A stretch of DNA of 64,000 bases from Flavobacterium sp. (GTDB taxonomy: Bacteria; Bacteroidota; Bacteroidia; Flavobacteriales; Flavobacteriaceae), in the NCBI GenBank assembly GCA_025351785.1, contig JANXVF010000005.1, positions 1-64,000 on the forward strand, written 5' to 3'. A model generated the notes under the pieces. That model was not told the DNA's origin, made no database searches, and saw only the letters and a program-made list of their open reading frames with translations. Position 1 is the first letter of the stretch, and each line of letters opens with the position of its first letter. The translations under genes were made by a program, and so were the position numbers. Below are positions 36,340 through 46,401 of the stretch, piece after piece.

Positions 36340-37170
36340 ATGACAAACAACGATGTTATTATTAATTATTCAAAACTTAAACCGACAGTATTCGCTTTAC
36401 CACTATTTTTGTTAATTAGTATTTTCATCTTCCTTTTTTTTCTAGATGGATTAAGCGTTGCAAATTATACTATGGTACAGAAGGATTTATTTTTTTTTAT
36501 AAATCATCATTTAGGATACTATAAAACTTCTATTTACAATATTACACAACTTGGAGATGCTTCAATTTTATTGTCATTTTTGATTATTTTTGTAATTTAT
36601 GCACCAAAAATGTGGGAAGCGTTGTTAAGTGCTTCATTGCTTTCGCTTTTGTTTTCGTGGTTTTTTAAAAATTTATTTTTAGTTCCACGACCGTCAGAAT
36701 TGTATAATAATAGTAGTTTTATTATTGTAGGAAAAACTGCCGTTGGTTTTGCTAGTTTGCCATCGGGACATTCGATAACAGTTTTTACAACACTTGCCGT
36801 TGTACTTTTTGCATTTTTGCCTAAAATTTTAACTCAAAAAATTTTATGGGTTTTTTCGCTACTTTTTATTGGAACTTTAATTGTTTTTACTCGTGTTGGG
36901 GTAGGTGCACATCATCCACTAGATGTTATCTTTGGTAGTATTATAGGTTATATTTCTGGATTATTAGGGATTTTTTTCAGTATAAAATTTAAACTTTGGA
37001 ACTGGATAAATAATAAAAAATATTATCCTTTTTTCCTGTTATTAATTGTTGCTGGAAGCATATCGTTATTCATAAAAATAATAAATGATAATCTCATTAT
37101 ATATTACTTATCTTTAATAAGTTTGCTTGTTTCATTTTATAAAATCATATATGTATACGCTAAAAAATAA
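36340..37170 (+). CDS. PAP2-family membrane phosphatase
   Basis: 276-aa membrane protein with at least six hydrophobic segments and the full PAP2 phosphatase motif set: KNLFLVPRP (K-x6-RP), PSGHS and TRVGVGAHHPLD (R-x5-H-x3-D). It should remove a phosphate from a lipid, for example undecaprenyl diphosphate (BacA-independent recycling) or lipid A (LpxE/LpxF-like). The start of the next gene overlaps its 3' end by 20 bases. That gene is an EptA-like phosphoethanolamine transferase, which favours a lipid A role: dephosphorylation followed by phosphoethanolamine addition. That reading is inference from context. Confidence 0.88.
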   Translation: MTNNDVIINYSKLKPTVFALPLFLLISIFIFLFFLDGLSVANYTMVQKDLFFFINHHLGYYKTSIYNITQLGDASILLSFLIIFVIYAPKMWEALLSASLLSLLFSWFFKNLFLVPRPSELYNNSSFIIVGKTAVGFASLPSGHSITVFTTLAVVLFAFLPKILTQKILWVFSLLFIGTLIVFTRVGVGAHHPLDVIFGSIIGYISGLLGIFFSIKFKLWNWINNKKYYPFFLLLIVAGSISLFIKIINDNLIIYYLSLISLLVSFYKIIYVYAKK

Positions 37171-38683
37171 TTTTAAAATTATTCATTTTGTTTTAATCCT
37201 CAGTGTGCTTAATTTTTTATTTTTTCATTATCCTTTTTTCAAATTTGTTGTAAATAACATTGATTGCAATACTTTTAACGGAATTTTGATTGTTGTTAGT
37301 TTAGTAATATTAATGCTAGTTTTAAACGCTTTTGTATTTTTTTTACTATTTTTTTTATCTCGTATTGTTGGAAAATTTTTATTGGTGCTTTTCTTTGTTA
37401 TCAATTCAATTGCAGTTTATTTTGTAAATACCTACAGCGTTATAATTGACGAAAGTATGATAGGCAATGTTTTAAATACAGATTATGCTGAGTCAACCAG
37501 TTTCTTATCATTCAAACTTTTAATTTATTTAATATTATTTGGAATTTTACCAAGTATTTTTATTGTTAAAACTAAGATTATTAGTGTTACAGTTAAGAAA
37601 TTTTTTACGATTACTGCTTTCACTCTATTATTTATTTTGGGTTTAGTTATTGCAAATGCTAGTAATGTTTTGTGGATTGATAAAAACTCAAAAACTCTTG
37701 GCGGACTGGCAATGCCATGGTGCTATACAGTAAATATTTCATTGTTTTATGTTCATAAAAGTCAAAAAAATGAAAAAGAAATACTGTTGCCCAATGCTAC
37801 AATTAAAGATAATCAAAAATCTGTAGTTGTTTTAGTAATTGGAGAATCCTCTAGAGCCGAAAATTATTCCTTATATGGATATAATAAAAATACAAATCCT
37901 TTGTTGTCAAAAATACCTAATGTTTTTCATTACAACGCTAATTCTGGCGCAACTTATACCACTGCTGGGGTAAAATGTATTTTAGAACACACAAATTCTG
38001 ACGATTTAAACGAGCTTTTACCTAACTATTTGTTCAGAAATAATGTTGAGGTAGTTTGGAGAACTACAAATTGGGGTGAACCACCGATTCATGTAAAAAA
38101 TTATCAAAATAGAGATTTTCTTATAAAAAATTGTAAAGGAGAAGGCTGTAATTATGATGAAATTCTTTTAACAGATTTGAAAGAACAAATTTTAGCAAGT
38201 AAAAAAAATAAAATTTTAATAGTGCTTCACACAAGCACAAGTCATGGCCCAACTTACAGCCAAAAATATCCTTCACAATTTGGCATTTTTAAACCAGTTT
38301 GTAATAGCGTAGAGCTAGGAAATTGCTCTCATACAGATTTGATTAATGCTTATGATAATACCATAGTTTATACAGATTATATATTATCTAAAGTAATAGA
38401 AAATTTAAAACAATTAAATGATTACAAAAGTGCTATGATTTTTGTTTCTGATCATGGCGAATCTTTGGGAGAAAATAATTTATATATGCATGGTTTACCT
38501 ATGAGTATTGCACCAAAACAACAATTTGAAATTCCATTTATAGTTTGGGTTTCAGATAATAGTGCCAAACGGTTGAAACAAAATAAAATGGTTTCGCAAG
38601 GTTATATTTTTCATAGTGTTTTAAACTTTTTAAATATCCAAAGCCCAATTTATAATGAGGAACTGAATATATTTAAGAAATAG
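37151..38683 (+). CDS. EptA/MCR-like lipid A phosphoethanolamine transferase
   Basis: Inner-membrane enzyme that moves phosphoethanolamine to a lipid A phosphate. Five N-terminal hydrophobic segments carry the EptA signature VIIDESMIGNVLNTD. The periplasmic alkaline-phosphatase-fold domain has LVIGESSRAENYSLYGY, LHTSTSHGPTYSQKYP, YDNTIVYTDYILSK and FVSDHGESLGENN. The catalytic position, Thr in EptA/MCR-1 (GETAR), is Ser233 here (GESSR), a possible functional substitution. I chose ATG 37151 (MYTLKNN); a start at 37127 is possible. It overlaps the PAP2 gene by 20 bases, implying coupling. Modified lipid A would raise resistance to cationic peptides. Confidence 0.9.
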   Translation: MYTLKNNFKIIHFVLILSVLNFLFFHYPFFKFVVNNIDCNTFNGILIVVSLVILMLVLNAFVFFLLFFLSRIVGKFLLVLFFVINSIAVYFVNTYSVIIDESMIGNVLNTDYAESTSFLSFKLLIYLILFGILPSIFIVKTKIISVTVKKFFTITAFTLLFILGLVIANASNVLWIDKNSKTLGGLAMPWCYTVNISLFYVHKSQKNEKEILLPNATIKDNQKSVVVLVIGESSRAENYSLYGYNKNTNPLLSKIPNVFHYNANSGATYTTAGVKCILEHTNSDDLNELLPNYLFRNNVEVVWRTTNWGEPPIHVKNYQNRDFLIKNCKGEGCNYDEILLTDLKEQILASKKNKILIVLHTSTSHGPTYSQKYPSQFGIFKPVCNSVELGNCSHTDLINAYDNTIVYTDYILSKVIENLKQLNDYKSAMIFVSDHGESLGENNLYMHGLPMSIAPKQQFEIPFIVWVSDNSAKRLKQNKMVSQGYIFHSVLNFLNIQSPIYNEELNIFKK

Positions 38684-38788
38684 TTTTTATTATTTATTAT
38701 ACAATTCAGTTATCATAAAAGTATTTCTAATTCACATATATAAGCCAATCATAATTATAAAAAATTAAATTTACTATTAAATTATATC

Positions 38789-39286
38789 ATGAAAAAATTT
38801 AAATTCATACTGTTTATCCTCATTTTTCCTAATTTAATTTTTAGTCAAGATAATACTGAGTTTACAAATGTTAAAACAAAAACGATAGATATAAAGATTC
38901 CTGGAAATTGGCAACAATTGAATACTTCAGATGATTCTGGTCAAACATATTATAAAAATAGTGATGGAATTATTATTGCAGTAGCTCAAAATCCAAAAAA
39001 GATGTATTCTTTTTTCAATACAAAAAAATCAAATTTTGAAAACGTAAAATTATTTTATCTTTGGGATTCGGATTATCGAAAAGAAGAAAAATTAAAAACT
39101 GAAAAGCTAAAGGAAAATTCTAAATTAGAATATGTAATTTGGAAATTTAATGACCAAAAATTAGATAATGTTTTTTTATTTGGATCTGTAAAAGATAATT
39201 TTTTAAATCTGCTAGTTTATACCAATAAATGGAGTGAAGAAGAAAAAATTGTGTTTTTAGAAACTACATATAAATTGAATAAATAA
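38789..39286 (+). CDS. Hypothetical exported protein
   Basis: 165-aa protein with a signal peptide (ILFILIFPNLIFSQ) and a small alpha/beta body. I do not recognise the family. IKIPGNWQQLN and the strand pattern recall PsbP/DcrB-like folds, but that is a weak impression. It stands alone between the EptA-like gene and aconitase, on the same strand as both, with a 105-base gap before it and a 163-base gap after. Confidence 0.6.
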   Translation: MKKFKFILFILIFPNLIFSQDNTEFTNVKTKTIDIKIPGNWQQLNTSDDSGQTYYKNSDGIIIAVAQNPKKMYSFFNTKKSNFENVKLFYLWDSDYRKEEKLKTEKLKENSKLEYVIWKFNDQKLDNVFLFGSVKDNFLNLLVYTNKWSEEEKIVFLETTYKLNK

Positions 39287-39412
39287 TTATAGATTTTTAG
39301 AGTATAAATAGCGAATTCTATAAAAAATCTCTAACAAAAAATGTATTTTGATAAATTAAATAAATGAAATAACTTATTTGATTAAAAATTTTTTAATGGA
39401 AATCTGATTTCG

Positions 39413-39420
39413 TAAATTTG
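39413..39420 (+). promoter_or_regulatory. Candidate -7 element before aconitase (TAAATTTG)
   Basis: Exact TAnnTTTG, 29 bases before the ATG. The expected TTTG at -33 is not well formed; the nearest lies 32 bases upstream. Confidence 0.45.
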
Positions 39421-39449
39421 CACTACAAATAAATAAACCAAACTGTATT

Positions 39450-41717
39450 ATGGCATTTGATATTGAAATGATTAAAAAAGTGTACCAAAATATGACTGCG
39501 CGAGTTGACATCGCAAGAGCTATTGTTGGTCGTCCACTTACTTTGACCGAAAAGATTTTGTACAATCATCTTTGGGAAGGAAATCCTAGCAAAGCTTTTG
39601 GTCGTGGCATTGATTATGTTGATTTTGCTCCTGATAGAGTAGCATGTCAAGATGCAACTGCTCAAATGGCATTATTACAATTTATGCATGCTGGCAAGCA
39701 AAAAGTTGCCGTTCCAACAACTGTTCATTGTGATCATTTAATACAAGCAAAAGTTGATGCAGCTACCGATTTGGCAAGAGCAAAAACCCAAAGTAATGAA
39801 GTTTTTGATTTTTTATCTTCAGTTTCAGATAAATATGGAATAGGCTTTTGGAAACCAGGTGCAGGAATTATACATCAAGTTGTATTAGAAAATTATGCTT
39901 TTCCCGGTGGTATGATGATAGGAACCGATTCACATACAGTAAATGCTGGAGGTTTAGGTATGATTGCAATTGGAGTTGGAGGTGCAGATGCTGTTGATGT
40001 TATGTCTGGAATGGCTTGGGAATTAAAATTCCCTAAACTTATAGGAGTAAAACTTACAGGAAAGTTGTCAGGTTGGACTGCACCAAAAGATGTAATATTA
40101 AAAGTGGCAGGAATTTTAACAGTTAAAGGTGGGACAGGAGCGATAGTAGAATATTTTGGTGAAGGTGCAACAGCAATGTCTTGTACAGGCAAAGGTACTA
40201 TTTGTAATATGGGTGCCGAAATTGGAGCTACTACATCTACTTTTGGATATGATGCTTCTATGGATCGCTATTTGAGATCGACCGATAGAGCTGAAATAGC
40301 TGATCAAGCTAACAAAATAGCAAAATATTTAACAGGTGATGATGAAGTTTATGCTAATCCAGAATTGTATTTTGATCAAGTTATTGAAATAAATTTATCC
40401 GAATTAGAACCCTATTTGAACGGGCCATTTACTCCAGACTTAGCAACACCAATTTCAAAAGTCAAAGATGAAGCAATAAAAAACAATTGGCCTTTAAAAA
40501 TTCAATATGGATTAATCGGGTCATGCACAAATTCATCTTACGAAGATATTTCTCGAGCAGCTTCATTAGCAAAACAAGTTGCTGACAAAAATTTAAAAAC
40601 AAAGTCAAATTTTACCATCACTCCTGGTTCAGAATTAGTTCGTTATACAATTGAGCGTGACGGATTTATTGAAATATTCGAAAATATCGGTGCAACTGTT
40701 TTTGCAAATGCTTGTGGTCCTTGTATAGGAATGTGGGATCGAGAAGGGGCAGAAAAAGAGGAACGAAACACCATAGTTCACTCTTTTAACAGGAATTTTT
40801 CTAAGCGCGCCGATGGAAATCCAAATACCTTAGCTTTTGTTGGTTCGCCTGAGTTGGTTACAGCCATGGCAATTGCTGGCGATTTATCATTTAATCCTCT
40901 TACAGATACTTTAATAAATGAAGATGGAATCGAAGTTAAACTGGATGAACCAACAGGAAACGAATTGCCACCAAGAGGTTTTGCAGTTGAAGATGCTGGT
41001 TATCAAGCTCCTTCACATGACGGCTCAGTAGTAAAAGTAGTTGTAAGTCCAACATCTGAGCGTTTACAACTGTTAGCACCATTTGCACCATGGGATGGAA
41101 AAAATATTACAGGTGCTAAATTATTGATTAAAGCATTCGGAAAATGTACTACAGATCATATTTCAATGGCTGGACCTTGGTTGCGATTTAGAGGACATTT
41201 AGATAATATTTCTAATAATATGTTGATAGGTGCCATAAACGCTTTCAATCAGAAGCCGAATTCTGTGAAAAACCAATTAACAGGAATTTACGAAGCTGTT
41301 CCAACAGTTGCTAGAGCATACAAAGCAGCAGGTATTCCTTCAATAGTAATTGGAGATCATAACTATGGAGAAGGTTCATCAAGAGAACATGCAGCTATGG
41401 AACCAAGATTTTTAGGGGTTAAGGCTGTCTTAGTAAAATCGTTTGCACGAATCCATGAAACAAACTTAAAAAAACAAGGCTTACTTGGTTTAACGTTTGC
41501 TAATGAAGCAGATTATGATAAAATTCAGGAAGATGATACCATAAATTTCATCGATTTAGTTGACTTTTCTCCTTCTAAACAGCTTACTTTAGAGTTTGTT
41601 CATCAAGACGGAACAAAAGATTTAATTTTGGCAAATCACACTTATAATGAAGGACAAATAGGATGGTTTGTTGCTGGTTCTGCTTTAAATTTAATTGCGG
41701 CTGCAGGAAGAGCTTAA
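39450..41717 (+). CDS. acn: Aconitate hydratase, mitochondrial-type
   Basis: TCA-cycle enzyme that isomerises citrate to isocitrate on a [4Fe-4S] cluster in the cytoplasm. The cluster cysteines are in [10 protein letters not shown] and [20 protein letters not shown] and [14 protein letters not shown] are typical substrate-binding motifs, and [15 protein letters not shown] is the fourth-domain active-site loop. At 755 aa it resembles the mitochondrial/eukaryotic aconitase rather than the longer AcnA or AcnB of E. coli. A strong bidirectional terminator separates it from the convergent uvrB. Confidence 0.96.
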   Translation: MAFDIEMIKKVYQNMTARVDIARAIVGRPLTLTEKILYNHLWEGNPSKAFGRGIDYVDFAPDRVACQDATAQMALLQFMHAGKQKVAVPTTVHCDHLIQAKVDAATDLARAKTQSNEVFDFLSSVSDKYGIGFWKPGAGIIHQVVLENYAFPGGMMIGTDSHTVNAGGLGMIAIGVGGADAVDVMSGMAWELKFPKLIGVKLTGKLSGWTAPKDVILKVAGILTVKGGTGAIVEYFGEGATAMSCTGKGTICNMGAEIGATTSTFGYDASMDRYLRSTDRAEIADQANKIAKYLTGDDEVYANPELYFDQVIEINLSELEPYLNGPFTPDLATPISKVKDEAIKNNWPLKIQYGLIGSCTNSSYEDISRAASLAKQVADKNLKTKSNFTITPGSELVRYTIERDGFIEIFENIGATVFANACGPCIGMWDREGAEKEERNTIVHSFNRNFSKRADGNPNTLAFVGSPELVTAMAIAGDLSFNPLTDTLINEDGIEVKLDEPTGNELPPRGFAVEDAGYQAPSHDGSVVKVVVSPTSERLQLLAPFAPWDGKNITGAKLLIKAFGKCTTDHISMAGPWLRFRGHLDNISNNMLIGAINAFNQKPNSVKNQLTGIYEAVPTVARAYKAAGIPSIVIGDHNYGEGSSREHAAMEPRFLGVKAVLVKSFARIHETNLKKQGLLGLTFANEADYDKIQEDDTINFIDLVDFSPSKQLTLEFVHQDGTKDLILANHTYNEGQIGWFVAGSALNLIAAAGRA

Positions 41718-41736
41718 TATTTTAATATATAGTTAT

Positions 41737-41775
41737 AAAAATCCGTTTAGAAATATTTTCTAAACGGATTTTTTT
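41737..41775. terminator. Bidirectional terminator between acn and uvrB
   Basis: Arms 41737-41753 and 41758-41774 form a near-perfect long stem around a short loop, with A and T runs on the two sides so that it can stop both convergent transcripts. Confidence 0.93.
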
Positions 41776-43765
41776 AGTTCATTTCTTGTAACACTTTTAT
41801 TTCATCTCGATATTTTGCGGCTTGCATAAAATCTAAATCTTTTGCTGCTTTTTCCATCGCTTTTCGTTTTTCACGAATTCGTTTTTCAATCTCAGTTTTT
41901 GTTAAATATTCATTCACTGGCTCAGCAGCAATATTGACTTTTGTATTTCCAAGTTCAAAATCGACTAACGGATTTTTTGTAAAAGCACTTTCAATTTTTT
42001 TATTTAAAGCCATAGGCACAGCATTATTATCGGTATTATAATTAATCTGTTTAGTACGACGATAATTTGTTTGATCTATTGTTTTTTGCATACTTTCAGT
42101 AATTTTATCAGCATACAATATTGCTTTTCCATTTAAATTTCGTGCAGCCCGACCTATGGTTTGTGTTAAAGATCGATGATTTCGTAGAAAACCTTCTTTG
42201 TCAGCATCTAAAATTGCGACTAAAGATACTTCGGGCAAATCAAGTCCTTCACGTAATAAATTTACACCTATCAAAACATCAAAAATTCCTTTTCTTAAAT
42301 CTTGCATAATCTCAATTCGTTCGAGCGTATCCACCTCAGAATGTATATATCTACATCTAATATTCACTTTTGTTAAATATTTAGCCAATTCTTCTGCCAT
42401 TCTTTTGGTTAAAGTGGTTACTAATACACGTTCATCTATTTCTGCTCTAAGTTGAATTTCTTCTATTAAATCATCTATTTGATTTATACTTGGACGAACT
42501 TCAATAACTGGATCTAGCAATCCCGTAGGTCTTATAAGTTGTTCTACTACAACACCTTCTGTTTTTTGAAGTTCATAGTCAGCTGGAGTTGCTGAAACAT
42601 AAATAACTTGATTTTGCATTGATTCGAACTCCTCAAATTTCAAAGGACGATTATCCATTGCAGCAGGGAGACGAAAACCATATTCTACTAGATTTTCTTT
42701 CCTACTTCTATCGCCGCCATACATAGCATGAACTTGAGATATTGTTACATGACTTTCATCAATAATCATCAAAAAATCTTTTGGGAAATAATCAATCAAA
42801 CAAAAAGGACGCATTCCTGGCAAACGACCGTCTAAATATCTAGAATAATTTTCTATACCAGAGCAATAACCTAATTCTCGTATCATTTCTAAATCAAAAT
42901 TAGTCCGTTCCTCTAATCTTTTTGCCTCAAGGTGTTTTCCAATTTCTTTAAAATAGTCTATTTGTTTTACTAAATCTTGCTGAATTTCCCAAATTGCATT
43001 TTGTAAAACATCGGGGGAAGTCACAAACATATTTGCCGGATAAATAACTGTTTTCTCAAAACGCTCCGTTATTACGGCAGTTTTTATATCAAAGCTTTCA
43101 ATTTCTTCAATTTCATCGCCAAAAAAATGAATTCTAAAGCCCTCATCAGCATAAGGTGGATATAGTTCAATAATGTCTCCTTTGATTCTAAAATTTCCAG
43201 GAGTAAAATCCATTTCGGTTCTAGAGTATAAACTTTGCACTAATTGATGTAATAATTTTGTTCTCGAAATAACTTGTCCAACTTCGATTGGAATTTTATT
43301 TTTTTGAAACTCAGCTGGATTTCCAATTCCATAAAGGCATGATACAGAAGCTACTACTAGCACATCTCGTCTTCCTGAAAGTAGTGATGCAACTGTAGAC
43401 ATCCTCATTTTTTCCAACTCCTCATTGATAGATAAATCTTTTTCAATAAAAACGCCACTTACTGGCATAAATGCTTCTGGTTGATAATAATCATAATATG
43501 AAACAAAATATTCTACAGCATTGTTTGGAAAAAATTGTTTAAATTCAGAATACAGTTGAGCTGCTAAAGTTTTATTATGAGCTAAAACAAGTGTTGGTCT
43601 TTGAACGGTTTCAATAACGTTTGCGACCGAAAATGTTTTTCCAGAACCTGTAACACCCAGTAAAGTTTGAAACTTATCACCATCAACTATGCCTTGTGAC
43701 AGTTTTTGTATGGCTTGTGGTTGATCTCCTTTTGGGCTATAATCAGATACTACTTGAAATTTCAT
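41774..43765 (-). CDS. uvrB: Excinuclease ABC subunit B
   Basis: Damage-verification helicase of nucleotide excision repair, 663 aa. The Walker A site is LLGVTGSGKTF. The beta-hairpin region is VEYFVSYYDYYQPEAF. Helicase motifs include MIIDESHVT, YVSATPADYE, RCRYIHSEVDTLERIEI and QTIGRAARN. The C-terminus carries the UVR motif (MEKAAKDLDFMQAAKYRDEI) that contacts UvrC. It is the last gene of a leftward series that starts with the TonB receptor, but has its own promoter candidate at 43784-43812. Confidence 0.97.
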   Translation of the reverse strand: MKFQVVSDYSPKGDQPQAIQKLSQGIVDGDKFQTLLGVTGSGKTFSVANVIETVQRPTLVLAHNKTLAAQLYSEFKQFFPNNAVEYFVSYYDYYQPEAFMPVSGVFIEKDLSINEELEKMRMSTVASLLSGRRDVLVVASVSCLYGIGNPAEFQKNKIPIEVGQVISRTKLLHQLVQSLYSRTEMDFTPGNFRIKGDIIELYPPYADEGFRIHFFGDEIEEIESFDIKTAVITERFEKTVIYPANMFVTSPDVLQNAIWEIQQDLVKQIDYFKEIGKHLEAKRLEERTNFDLEMIRELGYCSGIENYSRYLDGRLPGMRPFCLIDYFPKDFLMIIDESHVTISQVHAMYGGDRSRKENLVEYGFRLPAAMDNRPLKFEEFESMQNQVIYVSATPADYELQKTEGVVVEQLIRPTGLLDPVIEVRPSINQIDDLIEEIQLRAEIDERVLVTTLTKRMAEELAKYLTKVNIRCRYIHSEVDTLERIEIMQDLRKGIFDVLIGVNLLREGLDLPEVSLVAILDADKEGFLRNHRSLTQTIGRAARNLNGKAILYADKITESMQKTIDQTNYRRTKQINYNTDNNAVPMALNKKIESAFTKNPLVDFELGNTKVNIAAEPVNEYLTKTEIEKRIREKRKAMEKAAKDLDFMQAAKYRDEIKVLQEMN

Positions 43766-43783
43766 AACAATTTGTTGAAAAAG

Positions 43784-43812
43784 TAAAGTTACAAAGTAAA
43801 TTAAAAAACAAA
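43784..43812 (-). promoter_or_regulatory. uvrB promoter candidate
   Basis: On the minus strand, TTTG (43809-43812), a 17-base spacer and TAACTTTA (43784-43791), one base off the TAnnTTTG consensus, lie 19 bases before the uvrB ATG. Confidence 0.6.
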
Positions 43813-43825
43813 TTAAAATATAAAC

Positions 43826-44770
43826 TTAAAACTCCCAATTTTTTTGTTGCAACTCCGTTAGAAATGTCCATGCTACAATCCGGCTAGTTTTTTGACCTTG
43901 CGCCATGTCAATAGTTTTTACTGCAGCAACATTTACTTTATTTAAAGTTTTATAAATGCTAGATAAATTAGAATTTTTAGATACTAATGTAGTAAACCAT
44001 AATACTTGTTTCGGATATTTGACACTTTCATAAATCATTTGAGTTATAAACGCGAGTTCACCACCTTGGCACCATAATTCACTATTTTGACCTCCAAAAT
44101 TTAACACAGGATTTAAAGTTTTTGTATTTTCAAGATTGTTTACCTTTCTAATTGAACTGTTTGTTGCTTCTTCTTGCGAAGAGTGAAAAGGAGGATTGCA
44201 TATTGTGAAAGCAAATTTATCTTCTGCTAAAATGATATCTTTAAAAATATATCTTGAATTTAATTGTTGTTGTAAACTTATAGCATCAATTAATTTTGGA
44301 TTTTCTTCAATAATTTTTGTGCAATTTTCTATTGCTTTTGCATCAATATCTGTCCCCACAAAAGTCCATTTATAAAGAGAATTTCCTAATATTGGATAAA
44401 TACAATTTGCTCCAACCCCTATGTCTAGTCCAACCACATTTTCAGTTTCTGGAATAATATTATTATTTGAAAATGCCAATAAATCAGCAACATGATGAAT
44501 ATAATCGACTCGTCCTGGAATAGGTGGACATAAATAATTATATGGAATATCCCAATTTTTGATATCGTAATAAGTGATTAACAACGACTTGTTTAATGCT
44601 TTTACGGCATCAGGATTACTAAAATCTACAGTTTCGATATTGTGTTGATTTGTAAAAATAAATTTTTTTAAATCTGGAAAATTCTGAGTCAATATTTCAA
44701 AATCGTAACGCAATCTGTGTTGATTTCTTGGATGTAAATTTAATTTTTCTTGAATTATCTTTTTCGTCAT
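43826..44770 (-). CDS. rlmF: 23S rRNA (adenine(1618)-N(6))-methyltransferase
   Basis: SAM-dependent methyltransferase for A1618 of 23S rRNA, 314 aa. Signatures are LHPRNQHRLRYDFEIL near the N-terminus, VVGLDIGVGANCIYPILG (SAM site), and FTICNPPFHSSQEEA, the catalytic NPPF. I chose ATG 44770 because the longer frame starts with TTG. It follows the thiamine diphosphokinase gene by 64 bases on the same strand. Confidence 0.93.
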   Translation of the reverse strand: MTKKIIQEKLNLHPRNQHRLRYDFEILTQNFPDLKKFIFTNQHNIETVDFSNPDAVKALNKSLLITYYDIKNWDIPYNYLCPPIPGRVDYIHHVADLLAFSNNNIIPETENVVGLDIGVGANCIYPILGNSLYKWTFVGTDIDAKAIENCTKIIEENPKLIDAISLQQQLNSRYIFKDIILAEDKFAFTICNPPFHSSQEEATNSSIRKVNNLENTKTLNPVLNFGGQNSELWCQGGELAFITQMIYESVKYPKQVLWFTTLVSKNSNLSSIYKTLNKVNVAAVKTIDMAQGQKTSRIVAWTFLTELQQKNWEF

Positions 44771-44834
44771 TATTTCGTTTCTCAAATCCAAATGTATAAA
44801 ATAAATATTTAATTTAAGAAATGTTTTAAAACAA

Positions 44835-45497
44835 CTAATCGCAACATTCCATCATTAATAAATCGCCTTCGAGATATTTTATGGTCACAATTCCGTCAGT
44901 CGCAACTTCATTGCTACTTCCAGTTCTATATCCTATCTTTAATGATTCGTTATCTAGTTTATATTTTAAATTTTCGGTCGAAATTCCGCTGACTTCACCT
45001 ACTGGAATCAACGAAATGGGAGTTGATTTTGTATACCATTTTTGAAACGATTTCGGCAATAAAAATACTTTTGAATGATCGTCAAGAATAACAATTTTTA
45101 ATTCGTTTTGATATCTTACTATATTTGTTAAGTTGGTTATAGTATGATCTGCTCTTTTGCCAGTTGCCCAAACTACATTTACTGCCTTATGACCTTTTTC
45201 AATTAAATAATCGAAAGCCTTTTCTAAATCTGTTTTTTCTTGATCGGGAACATGAATAATTTCTAGTGGAAATTGCTTTTCTTTATAAATATTAGAATCG
45301 AAATCGTCATCAAAATCGCCAAGTAGTACATCTACTTTAATGTCGAGTTGTAAAACGCGTTCGATTGCATTATCAAGAACCACAACTATTGGCGACCATT
45401 CTAAAATTTCGCCTAGAAGTTCTGAACTGCAAGATGCACCATTAGCAATTATAAGCGCTGGTTCTTGATCATCTTTAACAATGTGGTGTGATGACAT
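44835..45497 (-). CDS. Thiamine diphosphokinase
   Basis: Makes thiamine diphosphate from thiamine and ATP in the cytoplasm. 220 aa with the usual two-domain plan: EPALIIANGASCSSELLGEI, VVLDNAIERVLQL, DVLLGDFDDDFDS (metal and nucleotide binding), PDQEKTDLEKAFDYLIEKG and WATGKRADHTITNL. The tail GYRTGSSNEVATDGIVTI is the thiamine-binding lobe. It starts 36 bases after a DUF4249 gene that itself follows a TonB receptor, so it may share their transcript. No TPP riboswitch is visible upstream of the receptor or of this gene. Confidence 0.9.
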   Translation of the reverse strand: MSSHHIVKDDQEPALIIANGASCSSELLGEILEWSPIVVVLDNAIERVLQLDIKVDVLLGDFDDDFDSNIYKEKQFPLEIIHVPDQEKTDLEKAFDYLIEKGHKAVNVVWATGKRADHTITNLTNIVRYQNELKIVILDDHSKVFLLPKSFQKWYTKSTPISLIPVGEVSGISTENLKYKLDNESLKIGYRTGSSNEVATDGIVTIKYLEGDLLMMECCD

Positions 45498-45532
45498 TTT
45501 ATAAACTAAATTACAATGTTAAAATTTAAATG

Positions 45533-46348
45533 CTACTGCACGATGTAGTTTTTAGTATCTATTTCTGATAAGCTAAAATATCCCAAAGGATAGTCTTCGT
45601 TGTTATTTAAATTTATAATATTTCCTCGCAATGTGGCTGGCGGAGTCGAAAATGGACTTCCATTATTTCCTCCAGCAATATTTATGAGCTTTGAAATATA
45701 GTTAAAATATTTTTGAGAAATACCACGTAAAGACATATCTAGTTCATCTCCGGGTTTTATTTTATCATCAAAGTAAAGTCCGAACATTTGATTTCCTTGA
45801 AAAAATTTATCTTCAAGAGCATTTAACTCTGGGATTACTTTAGTACTATTCTTAAATTTTATCAGATAAAAATTATCTTCACTGCCATTATCTTGAAAAA
45901 AGAATTTTATTTGGGTTGCGTCTCCTGTTAAACCAGGTAAAGTTATTTGCTCGACATTTCCAATAGCTGGTGTTGCAAATAATTTTTCTGTTGCAGTAAA
46001 AGTTGTTCCATTATTCAAAATTGTTAGTTTATAATTTTGATTGATAATGGGAACAAAATTTGTGCAAATATATTTTCCAGTCAAAGGAATTTCTATAAAA
46101 TTAAATACCTCGTTACTAGAAATATTTGTAACATAAACCACTGCTCCTGAAACTTTTGGTATATCATTACCATAAAAATCTGATGTTGTTGTAAGATTTA
46201 TTGTTTGCTCATTTCCTAAAGTTCCTTTTTGCCAAACTAAATTTGCATCTATTACTAGTTTTGGAGTTGCTGTATCGAGATTTACATCAATTTTATCTTG
46301 GCAACTAGAGAAAATCATTAAAATAAAAAGTAGGATTATTTTTTTCAT
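45533..46348 (-). CDS. DUF4249 lipoprotein
   Basis: 271-aa lipoprotein. The lipobox is LMIFSSCQDK with Cys16. The body is beta-rich with DUF4249 signatures (PKLVIDANLVW, VSGAVVYVTNIS, LRGNIINLNNNEDYPLGYFSLSE). DUF4249 proteins nearly always sit next to a TonB-dependent receptor and probably serve as its surface lipoprotein partner, as SusD does for SusC. Here the receptor lies 54 bases upstream. The ligand is unknown. Confidence 0.88.
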   Translation of the reverse strand: MKKIILLFILMIFSSCQDKIDVNLDTATPKLVIDANLVWQKGTLGNEQTINLTTTSDFYGNDIPKVSGAVVYVTNISSNEVFNFIEIPLTGKYICTNFVPIINQNYKLTILNNGTTFTATEKLFATPAIGNVEQITLPGLTGDATQIKFFFQDNGSEDNFYLIKFKNSTKVIPELNALEDKFFQGNQMFGLYFDDKIKPGDELDMSLRGISQKYFNYISKLINIAGGNNGSPFSTPPATLRGNIINLNNNEDYPLGYFSLSEIDTKNYIVQ

Positions 46349-46401
46349 ATAAACATTTTTTTCAAATTATTTAGGAAACAACTTGATATTTAATTTAATT
46401 T

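Noticed and set aside
37127..37170. Possible frameshift or fusion between the PAP2 and EptA genes
   Set aside because: Both products are full length with all motifs; a 20-base overlap with a start at 37151 is ordinary translational coupling.
39893..40192. 99-aa open frame antisense to aconitase
   Set aside because: It lies wholly inside the acn coding region, has no family pattern, and is the expected shadow of a biased codon frame.
44835..45532. TPP riboswitch near the thiamine diphosphokinase gene
   Set aside because: No CUGAGA / ACCUG core is visible in the 35-base gap or before the upstream TonB receptor.
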